From assembly GCA_033032865.1 (NCBI GenBank), contig JAWHQI010000028.1, positions 5,413,001 to 5,477,000 on the forward strand: a stretch of DNA of 64,000 nt, in the 5' to 3' direction. The stretch is from Dactylorhiza incarnata. Lineage: Eukaryota > Streptophyta > Magnoliopsida > Asparagales > Orchidaceae. The notes under the pieces are model-generated. The model saw only the letters and a program-made list of their open reading frames with translations. It had not been told where the DNA came from and ran no database searches. Below are positions 44,702 to 55,853 of the stretch, in pieces; position 1 is the first letter of the stretch; every line of letters starts with the position of its first letter. The translations under genes and the position numbers were made by a program.

Positions 44702-45407
44702 TGTTGAGGGGCACGACACGATGGCTTGCCCGGACTTTTGGGAAGCCAGGAGAAGGTTGGCAGCAGGAGAAGTAGAAGGGGAGCAGCGGAGGATTGAAGC
44801 CCCTATCGAGCCGCCGGCAGTTCAAGCCGTCGGCCGAAGGAGGAATGAAGATCGCGTCGACCACGGAGGTCGAGGAGACCTCATCCAGGGAAGCAGAGGA
44901 GTCGGTGTGATCCACGGTGGAGCAGGGGTGGGAGCTTCCCACAAGGGGAGTCTCCATCAGATCTATCGAAGGAGCGTCGCTTCGACCTCGCAAGCACCGC
45001 CCCCGTTGGAGGAGATCACCTTCTCAGAGGAGGACATGCTAGGGAATGAGAATTCATTCCATGATGCCCTCGTGATTCAAGCTGCCATGGAGGACTTCAC
45101 CGTTGATCGAATTCTGATCGATAACGGTAGTTCCGTGAACGTCATTTTCAAGGAGACATTTGACGGGCTGGGCGTCGGCGCAGGAAGAGTCCGGGCGCCG
45201 TATGGTCCCCTCTTTGGCTTCTCCGGAGAGAAGAAAGAGGTGGAAGGAGGCGTAGATCTCCTTGTAACTCTCGGTGGAACCCCTCTCCACTGCCGTTTCG
45301 TCATCGTTGACGCCCCGAGTTGCTACAAGGCCATCTTTGGGAGGCCACTTCCCAACACCTTCAAAGACGTTCCATCCTCCTACCAGCAATGCCTCAAGTA
45401 CTGCTAA
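44702..45407 (+). pseudogene. Element B gag end and protease
   Basis: Resumes the zinc knuckle interrupted by E (EGHDTMACPDFWEARRRL). A linker of about 100 residues follows, then the aspartic protease: ILIDNGSSVNVIF at about 45113-45151, with the active site D-N-G-S-S as in Tat-lineage elements, and CRFVIVDAPSCYKAIFGRP near 45291-45350, typical of the protease C-terminus (usually ...YNaIlGRp). TAA at 45405 separates it from the RT frame. Confidence 0.87.
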
Positions 45408-45419
45408 TGGGACGTCCAG

Positions 45420-46958
45420 GTGAGGAGCAGGAGCGATCCAAGAGCCGCCCGCGAGTGCTACCTTAGCTTGGTCAGCACCATCAGCTGGATGGCTGACGCG
45501 GAGGAGTTCGAAAGGGCGACAGGAGGCACGGCCCGGTTGGAGGCGTCCGAGGACGTAGAAGAATTCGAGGTACTATCCACGGCAGGAGTACCTCGGTTGC
45601 TGAAGATCGGAGGATCCCTGAAGGTCAGCGAGAAGATGGAGATGGCGACATGCCTGCAGGAGAACGTGGACATCTTTGCCTGGAGTGCTGCTGAGATGTC
45701 TGGGATCGACCCAGAGGTTGCTTGTCACCACCTCAATCTCGACCCCGCGGTAAAGCCCGTCCGCCAAAAGAGGTCAAGTGCCACCATGTTGGCCGGACCC
45801 ATCCATGAAGAGGTGAAGAAGCTGCTGGATGCGGGTTTTGTGTCAGAGATCCAGTACCCAGGCTGGGTCTCAAATGTTGTAAAGGTCAAAAAAACTGGGG
45901 GTAGCTGGAGGATGTGTGTAGATTTTTCCTTGATGAATAAAAGTTGCCCGAAGGATTGTTATCCCTTTCCTCGAATCGATGCGCTGGTTGATTCAGCCAT
46001 CGGTTTTTCTGTAATGAGCTTCCTTGATGCATTTTCAGGATATCATCAGATTCAGATATATCCTCCCGATTGCCGCGATGGTTCCTTCATCACAGGTGAT
46101 GGCTGCTACAGCTACAAGATGATGCCCTTTGGGCTAAAGAATGCAGGAGCAACCTACAAGCGGATGATGGACCACGTGTTCAAGGAGCAAAAAGGGAGGA
46201 ACTTGGAGGTATACGTGGACGACCTCTTGATTAAGAGCAAGAGCGTTAGAGAGCATGTGGCTGATCTGGTGGAGACCTTCGAAACACTAAGGAAGTTTAG
46301 AATGAGGCTCAATCCGGCAAAGTGCGTGTTCGGGGCTGGAAGAGGGAAGTTTCTGGGACATCTCATCACCCAAGAGGGAGTGAAGCCGAACCCTGACAAG
46401 GTTAAGGCAATCTTGGAGATGACCTCTCCGAAGATGATGAAAGAAGTCCAAAGGCTGACAGGAAGGTTGGAGGGTCTTAGCCGCTTCCTGTCCGAGGCAG
46501 GAGAGAAGTGCTCTCCCTTTTTCAAGTCGCTCCTGAAAAGCGAGAGCTTCGTTTGGTCCGACGACTGTGAAAAGGCGTTCGGTAAACTGAAGGAGCAGTT
46601 GACCCAGACACCTCTCCTTCAGAGCCCGAAGGAAGGCGAAGACCTACTCATCAACTTGAGAGTAGGAGTGGAAGCAGTAAGCTCGGTGCTGGTCCGGGAA
46701 GAAGGAAAGAAGCAGCTCCATGTTTATTATGTTAGCCAGGTGCTCAAGAAGGCAGAGTTGAAGTATCCAATCTTGGAGAAGCTTGCCTTCTCCTTGGTGG
46801 TGTCGGCACGGAAGCTCCGACCTTATTTTCAAGCTCACTCCATCTGGGTCGTGACTGACCATCCTCTCCGAAATATCTTAGAAGGGGTGGAGCATTCAGG
46901 AAGGCTGAGGAAATGGTCGGTAGAACTCAGTGAGTTCGACATTTCCTTCTCGCCCTGA
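45420..46958 (+). CDS. Element B reverse transcriptase-RNase H ORF
   Basis: A 512-residue open frame. The polypeptide copies element RNA into DNA. A linker holds the Tat-type HLNLDPAVKPVRQKRS (about 45727-45775). The RT fingers and palm follow, with WRMCVDFSLMNKSCPKDCYP, MSFLDAFSGYHQI and MPFGLKNAGATYKRMM, and the intact catalytic box YVDDLL at about 46213-46230. Then come GHLITQEGVKPNP, the connection, and the first RNase H, degenerate as is usual for this lineage (DLLINLRVGVEAVSSVLVRE, ELKYPILEKLAFSLV, VVTDHPLRNIL). TGA at 46956 ends the frame just before the second RNase H. The ATG shown is the first in the ORF; the natural product would be part of a gag-pol polyprotein. Confidence 0.88.
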   Translation: MRSRSDPRAARECYLSLVSTISWMADAEEFERATGGTARLEASEDVEEFEVLSTAGVPRLLKIGGSLKVSEKMEMATCLQENVDIFAWSAAEMSGIDPEVACHHLNLDPAVKPVRQKRSSATMLAGPIHEEVKKLLDAGFVSEIQYPGWVSNVVKVKKTGGSWRMCVDFSLMNKSCPKDCYPFPRIDALVDSAIGFSVMSFLDAFSGYHQIQIYPPDCRDGSFITGDGCYSYKMMPFGLKNAGATYKRMMDHVFKEQKGRNLEVYVDDLLIKSKSVREHVADLVETFETLRKFRMRLNPAKCVFGAGRGKFLGHLITQEGVKPNPDKVKAILEMTSPKMMKEVQRLTGRLEGLSRFLSEAGEKCSPFFKSLLKSESFVWSDDCEKAFGKLKEQLTQTPLLQSPKEGEDLLINLRVGVEAVSSVLVREEGKKQLHVYYVSQVLKKAELKYPILEKLAFSLVVSARKLRPYFQAHSIWVVTDHPLRNILEGVEHSGRLRKWSVELSEFDISFSP

Positions 46959-48038
46959 GTAGCGATCAAAGCACAGGCGATAGCGGATTTCTTAGCCGAC
47001 TTCTCAGTAGAGGCGGAGCCAGGAGAGAAGGCAACTACTCCCATCCCTTGGAAGATGTTCGTGGATGGAGCTTCAGGCAAGAGCTCTGTGGGAGTGGGCA
47101 TCGTTCTTGTCAGCCCACAGGGAACTAGAATCGAGCAAGCCGTCGAGATCCTCTTCCCCGTCATGAATAACCAGGCAGAGTACGAGGCCATAATAGTGTG
47201 CTTGCGTCTCACAAAGGAGCTGGGCATCCAAGACATCAGGGCCTTCACTGATTCAATGGTAGCCGCATCGCAAATTCAGGGAGAGTTCGAAGTACGCGAC
47301 ACCATTCTGCAAAAGTATCTTGTCAAGGTGAAAGGATTGATTGGCGGCTTTCAATCCTTCTTCGTTGAGCATGTACCGAGAGAGGAGAACTCGGCAGCGG
47401 ATCGTCTATCCAAGTATGGGACAAGGGTTGGAGAGCTCGTCACTGAATTGTTCCGATCGTCCATCGAGGAAGGAGAGATGATGGAGATCGAGCAGCGCCC
47501 CTCGTGGATGGATCTGTTCGTAGCGTTTTTATCTACCGGACAGCTCCCTGCGGAGGATGGGGATCAAAGGAAGTTTCGATACAAGGCGGCATACTATTTG
47601 TTGCAGAATGGGGAGTTATATCGCAAGACCATCTCGGGCCCTCTGGCTAGATGTGTCTCTGAAGACGAAGTACCTCGAGTGTTGGAAGAGATCCACTCGG
47701 GAGAGTGTGGAAGCCATTCTGGGACTCGCACTTTAGAGCAAAGGATCTTGAGGCATGACTACTTCTGGCCCACTATCCACAAGGATGCGGAGGTCTACTC
47801 GAAGAATTGTCAAAAGTGTCAGTTATTTGCCCCCCTTCAGTTGCAGCCAGCCCAGCAACTTCGCTCGATCACCGCCCCTTGGTCGTTCCCCATCTGGGGA
47901 ATGGATTTGATAGGTCCCTTTCCCTCGGCTAGTGGTCATAGGAAGTTCGTTCTCGTCATGATCGACTACTTCTCCAAGTGTATCGAGGCCAAAGCTCTGG
48001 ACAAGACCACCTCTCAAATCGTAAAGAACTTCATCTGA
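46959..48038 (+). pseudogene. Element B second (archaeal-type) RNase H and integrase N-terminal half
   Basis: After the stop at 46956 the frame continues with IADFLADFS and the second RNase H: FVDGASGKSSVGVGIVLVSP (first Asp), NNQAEYEAIIVCL (Glu), FTDSMVAASQI (Asp), and VPREENSAADRLSK (final Asp). This extra domain is diagnostic of the Tat lineage. The integrase follows: the zinc-binding HSGECGSHSG...CQKCQ and a core starting WGMDLIGPFP (first catalytic Asp). TGA at 48036 interrupts the core. The open part 47055-48038 is 327 residues. Confidence 0.88.
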
Positions 48039-48757
48039 GGAGAGATCGTCTGCAGATTTGGGATCCCTCTCGCCATCGTCACCGACAACGGTCCTCAATT
48101 AGCCAGCTTGGAGCTGGAAGATTTTTGCAGGCAACTCGGAATTGATCTTCGGTTTGCGTCAGTACATCATCCAAGGAGCAACGGACAAGTGGAGGCCGCC
48201 AATAAGTTGATCATCAACCTGCTGAAAAAGAAATTCGAGAACCTAAGTGGTAATTGGGTAGAACAGCCCCCTCGGTGTTGTGGGCTTTGAGAACCACTCC
48301 TAGCTCAGCCACAGGGGAAACCCCGTTCAAACTCTCTCATGGGTCCGAAGCTCTCATTCCAGTAGATTTCGAGGTCAGAAGTCCGAGGGTGATCGCAGCT
48401 GAAGGCGGAGACGAAGAATGGCGTCTGGAGAATGAGGAAGCTCAGAATCTCTCCCTCGACTACATTGAAGAACTCCGAGACTTAACCTCATCCCAATAAG
48501 AAGAGATCAAGCGTCGAATGGCGAAGCATTTCGACAAACACGTTCGCCTCAAACACTTCCAAGCGGGTGCTCTAGTCCCGAAGAAGGTGGACGCGGCAGG
48601 AAGATCGGCAACCGTTGGAAAGCTCAACCCAAATTGGGAGGGACCTTTCATCATCCATGAATCACTTGCAACCGGAGGCTATCGCCTGCAAAATCACGAA
48701 GGGGGGCTATTGGGAAATACCTGGAACGACGATGACCTGAAAAGGTTTTATCCCTGA
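48039..48757 (+). pseudogene. Element B integrase C-terminal half
   Basis: Continues the integrase core with VTDNGPQLAS (second Asp) and HHPRSNGQVEAANK (Glu), then a frameshift near 48262. Next come RTTPSSATGETPFKL and GSEALIPVDFEVRSPR in the new frame, a stop at 48497, and the C-terminal tail GKLNPNWEGPFIIHESLATG ending at 48757. All catalytic residues are present but the frame is broken. No chromodomain is seen, as expected for Tat elements. Confidence 0.86.
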
Positions 48758-49998
48758 GCAGGAACATGTACATCCCTCTCCTGTAAATTAATTATTTATT
48801 AATAAATTTCTCACCTCCCTGAAAAGGGAATGGCGAGAGATTCTTGCTCCTATCACAAATAACAACTATCTTAAAAGAAAGAAGGAAAACAGGTAAAGCC
48901 GACCTCCGCGTCGGGTTGGGAAACAGGCCTCCGACTTGATTCTCGTAAGATCCAGAACGGATGATGGGACGGTGCCTCGGTAGTGCGTTCCCCTAAGACC
49001 AAGCCTCTGCATTGACGACCGAGATCAGCTCCCCCCTTGCATGTTGGTCGCGGTTCCCTCCGACCGCATCTCTCATCCGACTGGAGGGATTATCAGGAAG
49101 AAGTCGTGACGCCGACCTCCTAGCTCGATGGTAGGATGATCAACTTAACCTCTTAAGGGACCCTTGAATAAAGGCGTCGCAAATTCTCAAAGAATAAAAG
49201 GCTCGCATCATAGCATTTCGTTTCTTAATGACTCTGCCCAATCATTCGAGTTGGTGTGTTTAATCCCCTCTGATTATTGAGTATGTCAGGAAAAAGTTCG
49301 TTGAAACAGCATCAACATCACAGTGGGATGGAGACCTTGGGATGATGTGTCTTTGGACCTCCCCGACTGTCAGTCCCTACTTGTCGATCTCTTCAACAGC
49401 ATCAACATCACAGTAGGATGGAGACCTCGGGATGATGTGTCTTTAGACCTCCCCGACTGTCAGTCCCTACTTGTCGACCTCTTCACCAGCACCACCGTTA
49501 TGTAGGATGGAAACCTCGGGATGTTGTGTCCCCTAAGACCATCCCAATGGTTGTCCTCTACTCTTCTCATCCTAAAGTCCATTTTTACTACAAGCATCCT
49601 AGCAGTCTTTCATCAGGTACAGAAGAAAGCTTTAGGAGCATTTGTCCCACAGGACCTTCTCTGAAGACCCTCTACAGATTGGCTCCAACAAAGTTTTCCT
49701 TGAAGATGGTGAGTATGCGTATGCGACTATACGTGCGAGTATTCAGGTGCCAGCAAGGCATGAAATGCGAGTATGCAAGTGCGAGTAAGGTATGATCGTC
49801 GACCGCAATACTCAATCTCGCCCGTGCCTAGGAGCCTAGCGAGCACTCAATCTTGTCGCAAGCCTAGAAGACTACTCGACACGTAAACAAGAAAACAAGA
49901 AGAACAAAAGTCAGGCGAGCACAAAAATTTGTATTTCATCAACTTTTGATAATTACATCTTCAAAAATTATATACAACCATCAACAAAAGATCGGCGA
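48758..49998. other. Spacer between pol and antisense genes of element B, with 90-bp repeats
   Basis: Non-coding. A 90-bp unit (GGATGGAGACCTYGGGATG...) starts at 49321 and 49411, with a third diverged copy at 49501. The rest shows no feature. Confidence 0.6.
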
Positions 49999-51799
49999 CT
50001 ACGCATCATCATCGCCATCGTCCTCGCCATCTACGTCGACATCTTCGCCATCATCACCCTCGTCCTCAGAATCGTCATCTTCGGAATCGGTGGATGAGGA
50101 TGGAAGATCTCGCATAGGAGAGTTGGACTCTTGGGCGAGCAGCGCCGGGATGAGGTCCAGCACCGTCAAGTTCATCGCTTCTGGCTTCAGCATAACTTCG
50201 GCTTTCAACCTGCTCAGGACGACTTTCCCGGTCACCCTCGCGATCTCCCAGCGGATGTGCGACATCTCGTCGCTGTGCATCCTTATCTGCTTGCCGACCC
50301 TGGAGGGGCCCGCCGCCGAGGGTTGTTGCTTGGCAGGCCAAGTTTTCAACTCAGCGATACGAACTTGGGCAGCCTCCATGGTTGCCGAGTATCTTCCAGC
50401 TCCTTCTCCAGCTGTGATACCTTCTTCGCCATTTCCACCTCGGCGGCCTGTACAGGTAAAGAAAGCGGTTAACAAACATCGATCGACACAAAAAACGAGT
50501 ATCCCAGAAGCCAGGAAGTGGACGAGCGAGTACCTCATAATCTTTCCATTTGGCGGACTCCAGCCCCAAGGAAATGAGCTTCTTCGCCTGCACTTTCATC
50601 ACCTGCTCATAATCCAGCAGCCGCCTCGACGCTGCATGGCCGAGCTCGGCAGCTCGCAGGTAGGATCGCGAGCTCTGGTGAGCTAAATACTCGGTCGAGA
50701 CCTCTTGCAGGGCTTCGCCATCGGCGCGACCATACAAGGCGAACATAACATCGAACGCCTCGCCACTATCTTCCCAGACCTCCGATCAGGAGGGAAGGTT
50801 GGTGCTCAAGGTCACCTCATGGGCGCGCTCAGCCCAGGACACCAGAGGGCGACCATAGGCATCCTCGATGTGGCCACCTTCGTTGAAGTGCGGGTGACTG
50901 TGAGGCTTGCCGGCCTCCGAAGGGTTCGCCTTCGCCTTCAGGTCCCTCTTAGCGACCTCTTTTTTATTCCTCATCGCAGGCTCCCTGGACTTAGCCTTAC
51001 CCTTCTGCTTCCTGGAAGGATCAACATCATCACCGGCGACCTCCTGCCCATCCCCGCCCGGCGATGAGTCGATCGGGGTAGAAGCCCCCGCCTTCGGCGC
51101 AAGCGTAAGAAGCTCGTTCGGCAAGGAGCGAGTAGCTGCAACAGAACTAAATACAAGGTATTAGTCTACTCGCTTCCTCCAGACGAGGACATCCAGGCGA
51201 CGACCCCTGAAGCTGTCGAGCAACTTCTCCCTCGTCTCCTCCAGGTAAGGAGTCAGAAAGGCGCTTTCCGCCGGCTGGAAGGATGAGGTTGGGATAACTG
51301 GAAAGTCGCCACTTATGAAGACTAGTCACTCACCCCAGCGGTGGTTCTTGTTCGCCGTGCCGGTCAGCGTACATACGTGGCTGCATAAGAAGACAACGCC
51401 CTCGCCTGTAGCGTTGAAGTGGAATACTCGCCGGAAGACAGGAAGATCGAAGGCGATCTTCTGTTCTAGCGGGAAGCATAAGAATCCAACGATCATCGCC
51501 ACCCCGTTAGGGTTGATCTGAGCGGGGACTATTCCGAAGAAGCGGAGGATTTGGCAAAACTCTGTCCAAAGGGGTAGTCGTAGGCTGACCTCAAAGTGGC
51601 GAGTGGGGAACACCAGCTCGGTCGTCGAGAATGAGTTTAGTCGCTCATCCTCGCGGGGGAGCCTGGCGACATACCCAGGCGACAGATACTTGGCGCAGAA
51701 TTCCTTCAAGTCCTGCGGCCGAAGGATCGGATTCTTGAAAGTAGTCGCCCCGAAGTTCTTGGCGTGATTCGCATGCCGAATAGCGGCCTCGTCAACCAT
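49999..51799 (-). pseudogene. Element B antisense gene 2 (Transposase_28-like, gypsy-associated)
   Basis: Antisense to pol. The first block, 51799-51329 (MVDEAAIRHANHAKNFGATT), contains ELVFPTRHFEVSLRLPLWTE and FFGIVPAQINPNGVAMIVGF. These match the family called putative gypsy-type transposon (Transposase_28, PF04195), known from antisense ORFs of plant Tat elements. The function is unknown. An in-frame TGA at 51326 breaks it; the frame continues as VFISGDFPVIPTS. Later parts are a Lys/Arg-rich segment (50786-51124), a helical segment, an intron with GTACTC donor and CTGTACAG acceptor (about 50534-50448), a short coiled coil, and an acidic tail (SEDDDSEDEGDDGEDVD...). A TATA box lies 116 bp upstream at 51915-51924. 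Confidence 0.65.
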
Positions 51800-51914
51800 T
51801 CTAGAAGAGGAGAAGGAGCGAGTATCAAACGAGGCGAGAAAGGAAGCAATAGGAGGATACTCGCTTGCAATTCAAGAAGATCGCCAGAAAGTGTAATAAA
51901 TGCGTACCCACCCC

Positions 51915-51924
51915 CTATTTATAG
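51915..51924 (-). promoter_or_regulatory. TATA box of antisense gene 2
   Basis: The minus strand reads CTATAAATAG, about 116 bp before the ATG at 51799. The position fits a core promoter with a short 5' leader. Confidence 0.55.
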
Positions 51925-52269
51925 TAGTCGGGGATACTTGGCTTGTCGCGTACGCCGCCGCGAGTATGAGTACGGGAAGGCAAATAGCAAGGAAAGTCGC
52001 CCAAAGCCACTGACGAACGTCAAATCATCATCACTCAGCAAGCGGAAACCTGCATAAAAATATGAGGAAGCTCGCCAACTAGGGGCGACATTCAACCAAT
52101 ACTCGCAAAAAGACCGCAAAAAAGAAGATAGTGAAAATATCAAACATCGCATCAATCAAATGAGCGAATAGTAAATGAAGGGCGAGTTTTAATTACTCGC
52201 CAATAAAAATTACTCGGATATTATTCAAAGTACAAGACACTCGCCAAAAGGCGATCATACAACAAACAA

Positions 52270-53910
52270 AAGAAGACATCTAACTAGGAAGACCCTGGAG
52301 GTTCGCCTGGGCTTCTGGAGGTTGCGGATGTCGCCTGACCCAACCCATACTGCGAGCACGCTTGAAATGCTCGAAGGCCAGGGTCATCGCATCCTCTCCC
52401 TAACGAAGTTGATCTTCAATCCTCGCCAAGCGTCCGACCGAGCTCATGCTCGCGCGCATCCCAACTAGCTCGTCGTGATGAAGTTGCTGACGATGCTCCA
52501 ACCTAGCGATCCGGCACTCCAGGTCATTTGCGATTTGCAGGCGAGATTCCACGCTGGTTAGGCGAGTATCGAATTCCTCCAGCCGAGATACTCACCCCTC
52601 CAGCTCGGTCAGACGACGATGAGGCTCGACGGCCGCCAAGTGCTCAACCCGCGACTCCATGTCGGTCAGACGGCGATGAGGCTCGCATATCGCCAGGCGT
52701 TCTATCTTCACTTCCAGATCTAAGATAGCGCGAGTAGCTCTCTTGATACTCGTGAGAAGACAGGCCGACCCCATCAACCAAAGCTCCCACCGGAGTCTGA
52801 GCGCGCGCTGGGAAGACAAGAAGACAGAATGCATCAATAGGCAAGTATCGAAAAGAAGATCGCACAGAAGTCTGCAATCTAACAAGCTAAAGTTACCAGG
52901 ACGGCAATCATCATTCCTCGAGCTGCGAGGAGGACTGCGAGATCGCCGAGGAGGGGGGCTCCTTCCTCAATGAGCAGAGGAGCTATGGTGCCCGGCACCT
53001 CGCCGGATGGATTGATTCCCACCCGTTTGTTCCTGGACGCGAGAAGCGTCTCCTCGATCGCGACCATCTACTGGTCGCCCTCCTCCCCTTGGAGCGAAGA
53101 AACCCGAAGAACCCCCAGCCCCTCCCCCTCGGCGGGAGGATTCTCCCAAGTTCGTTGGAAGAGCAGCAGAAGACGAAGGGCGCTGATCGCCCTGAAGCTC
53201 GGTAGGAGTAGGGAATGGAGGAGGAGGCGGAAGCCCACCCACAGGCATCTGTTGGATGCTTGCCAGCTCCGGTTCTTGAAGGGGCGGTGGCGGTGGAGGT
53301 GCGCTGCTCGCCGAGGGAGCCCTCTGCTCACTTGACGGCCTCTTCTCCAAAAAGGAGCTGTGGAGTATCCGAACTGAGCCTCCACGGCGAGGCTCAGGCG
53401 AGATCATCGGAGATGATCGCAAAGGCGACACATTCAAAGGCTCCTCCTGAGCATTTGCGATCGACGAATTTGCGAGCATCAGAAAGCGTCAGAACTTCGC
53501 TAGCAATGATGAAATCAGCGAACTAACCCAAAAAAGTGGCAAGAAAGTAATATCACCTCGCACAGGTGCGACGTCTGGTGGATTCAAGGTCAAGGTCCCC
53601 GCCGTACTCGCCCTCACAGCGACATCTACAGCTGGAGGACCAGTCACAGGCGAGTCGCCCTCGCGAGAAAGACCTAAATCGTCAAGAAGTTGCCGGCGTT
53701 GGTCAACTAGAGGATCGAAGACATCCTCGAAGCAGTCGTCCTCCTCTTCTTCTCCGATTTCTTCTTCTTCTTATCAAGACGCTTCCTCTTCTTAGAAGCG
53801 AGGAAGGCTTCAAGGTCGGCATCAACGCGAGGAGGTAGCAAAGGAGCCTCGAACATGCTCACAAGGCCGGCCATGGCAGCAACAGCTTCCTCGGCATAAT
53901 TGCGCGACAT
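52270..53910 (-). pseudogene. Element B antisense gene 1 (basic, proline-rich, coiled-coil protein)
   Basis: Begins MSRNYAEEAVAAMAGL at 53910 and soon enters a lysine/arginine cluster (SKKRKRLDKKKKKSEKKRR) that looks like a nuclear localisation signal. Further in-strand blocks are a serine/proline-rich segment with PPPPPP runs (53479-52967) and a helical segment with 19-residue repeats (HRRLTDMESRVEHLAA, then HRRLTELEG, about 52680-52590). More heptad-like sequence follows to about 52270. Frames change between blocks, by introns or decay. No enzyme domain was recognised. A TATATATA box stands 49 bp upstream. It is antisense to the element and is probably one of the extra ORFs known from Tat-lineage elements. 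Confidence 0.5.
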
Positions 53911-53958
53911 CTTTTAGCGAGAGCATAAAGTCCGTGCCATCAGAGACCCCTCCCCCAC

Positions 53959-53966
53959 TATATATA
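53959..53966 (-). promoter_or_regulatory. TATA box of antisense gene 1
   Basis: TATATATA within CTATATATAG on the minus strand, 49 bp before the ATG at 53910, between the gene and the 3' LTR. Confidence 0.55.
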
Positions 53967-54074
53967 GAATTCGGGAGCCAACCAGGCGATCGCCGAGTAT
54001 TTCCTAATACTCGCCCAAAGAAGCTCATCGAATAGGGGTTGGGTGATTCTTTCCGAGCAACTGTGTTACTCACA

Positions 54075-54088
54075 AAGAGCGGGGATTG
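54075..54088 (+). promoter_or_regulatory. Polypurine tract of element B
   Basis: AAAGAGCGGGGATT directly before the 3' LTR start TGTACAACCC. The purine run is the usual primer for plus-strand DNA synthesis. Confidence 0.7.
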
Positions 54089-54725
54089 TGTACAACCCAT
54101 ATTCTCCGAGGGTACGACCCCCTCAAAGCCACGTAGGCAAAAGTCAAGGTCAAAAGGTCAACACAGAAGCCAACAGTTCAAAACACCAAGACAGCTCAGC
54201 CAACAGGAGCAGAAGAAGGCCTAGGAGAGTAGGGGTGCACTCGTGCGAGTAGCCCGGATGCTCGCCAAAAGGTGGGCGACCATAAGTGATACTCGTCCAT
54301 TTGCCTGGGGAGATGCCTCAATGTCGCTAGTCGTCGGGCAGGGGCTGGGCTATAACCCCCCTACCCCTTGGTTTTCCTATAAATAGGACCTCAGGGGTAC
54401 TTGGATTGGCACCTAAACTTGAGCTTTTGGAACCCCCCTCATTCAAATTCTCAGACCCGTCGACCTTGGCCGCTACTCCCGGTACTAGCCAAGTTGGTGC
54501 CTTCCTCGTACCCTGCTCGGCCATTTTTTTGTTGTGGAGGGGAAGTCTCTCTTGAGCTTTTGGGTACGTGGTGGGACTTCCCTGCCGCAGCGCCTGGGGT
54601 CATGTTGTTCTTTTTCCGAGCCCTCTTCGTCGTTGCCAGTCAGACCTTCTCGTCGAACTGCTGGGCGAGTAGCCTCCGGTTACATTGATCCAAATTTTGG
54701 AGCCAGGATTTTCCAGGCATCAACA
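54089..54725 (+). repeat. Element B 3' LTR
   Basis: TGTACAACCC to GGCATCAACA, partner of 29161-29800, with the TATA core at 54376-54387. Confidence 0.93.
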
Positions 54726-54730
54726 CTTAC
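54726..54730. repeat. Right target-site duplication of element B (cttac)
   Basis: Exact copy of 29156-29160. Confidence 0.95.
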
Positions 54731-55773
54731 CTATCCCTGAATGGAAATGGGAAGATATAACGATGAATTTAGTTATGGGTTTACCGAGAAGTAAACCTGA
54801 AAACAATAGTATATGGGTGATTGTTAACGGACTAACAAAAGTTGCACATTTTATCCCCATGAAGAAAGATGGGTCAGTTGAACGGTTAGTCGACCAATAC
54901 ATTAAAGTTATTGTGAAATATCATGGAATTCCTAGATCGATAATCTCAGACAGAGATGGGTGATTTACATCAGATACTTGGAAATTGGTTCAGAAAAGAT
55001 TGGGAACCAAGTTGTTATATAGTACTGCTTTTCACCCTCAGACCGATGGTCAATCAGAGCGAACCATTCAATTGTTAGAAGACCTCTTAAAAATGGTCGT
55101 TTTAGACCTCAAGGGTTCGTGGGAGAAATATTTATCCTTGTTTGAGTTTTCATATAATAATAGTTACCAGTCCAGTATACAAATGACATCGTTTGAAGCT
55201 TTGTATGGGCGGAGGTATCGCACTCCTCTGAGTTGGGCTGAAGATGGTGAAAACAAATTATTTGAAAAGAAGAAAGTAAATACAATGGATGATAAAATAG
55301 CAATCGTCCGAGAAAGATTGAAGATAGCCCAAGATCGACAACAAAAGTATGACAACGCCAGACACAGAAGAGTAGAGTTCAATGTGGGAGACATGTCATG
55401 TCTTAAGATAAAGCCCTTTAAAGGTACTTCACGGCTCCGGAAGATTGGAAAGATTAGTCCAAGATATGTAGGACCATTTCCAATCACTGAAAGGATTGGA
55501 GAAGTAGCATATCGCTTGGCATTATCTGATTCTCTGCAAAATCTTCATGACGTATTTCACGTATCTACTTTACACAAATATATAGCTGACCAAGACAAAA
55601 TTGTTCCTTCTGAACAAATTCAAGTTGATTCTGACCTATCAATTCCAACCGAGCCCTACAAGATTATAGATTGGCAGAATAAGCAGCTTCGAAACAGAGA
55701 AGTTCGATTTGTTAAAGTCTGGTGGAAAGGGCACAGTTTGCATGAAGCAACATGGGAAAAAAAGATGTTATGA
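54726..55773 (+). pseudogene. Element C integrase, C-terminal part (3' of element B)
   Basis: Continues the sentence cut at 29160: LPIPEWKWEDITMNLVMGLP (core start, with the first catalytic Asp replaced by Asn: usually M-D-F, here MNL), SIISDRDG (second Asp), an in-frame TGA at 54961, then FHPQTDGQSERTIQLLEDLL (Glu) and YNNSYQSSIQMTSFEALYGR. The C-terminal segment FVKVWWKGHSLHEATWE is chromodomain-like, as in chromoviruses. TGA ends it at 55771. The stop and the missing Asp make it inactive. Confidence 0.88.
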
Positions 55774-55839
55774 GAGATATCTTCTCTCAACTCTTTGATG
55801 TAGTTTCAGATTGAAGATTTCCGCGGACGAAAATCCAAT

Positions 55840-55853
55840 AAGGAGGGGAGAAT
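55840..55853 (+). promoter_or_regulatory. Polypurine tract of element C
   Basis: AAGGAGGGGAGAAT directly before the 3' LTR start TGTGACACCGG. Confidence 0.8.

Larger units (their letters stand above)
29161..54725 (+). mobile_element. Element B: Tat-lineage Ty3/gypsy retrotransposon with antisense genes
   Basis: 640-bp LTRs (29161-29800 and 54089-54725), primer site 29804-29820, gag, protease, RT, RNase H, a second archaeal-type RNase H, integrase, then 5.3 kb with antisense genes, and a polypurine tract before the 3' LTR. The double RNase H and the D-N-G-S-S protease motif mark the Tat lineage (Retand/Ogre/Grande relatives). A 13.5-kb element (E) is inserted in gag. LTR copies differ by several percent, and gag/pol have several stops. 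Confidence 0.92.
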
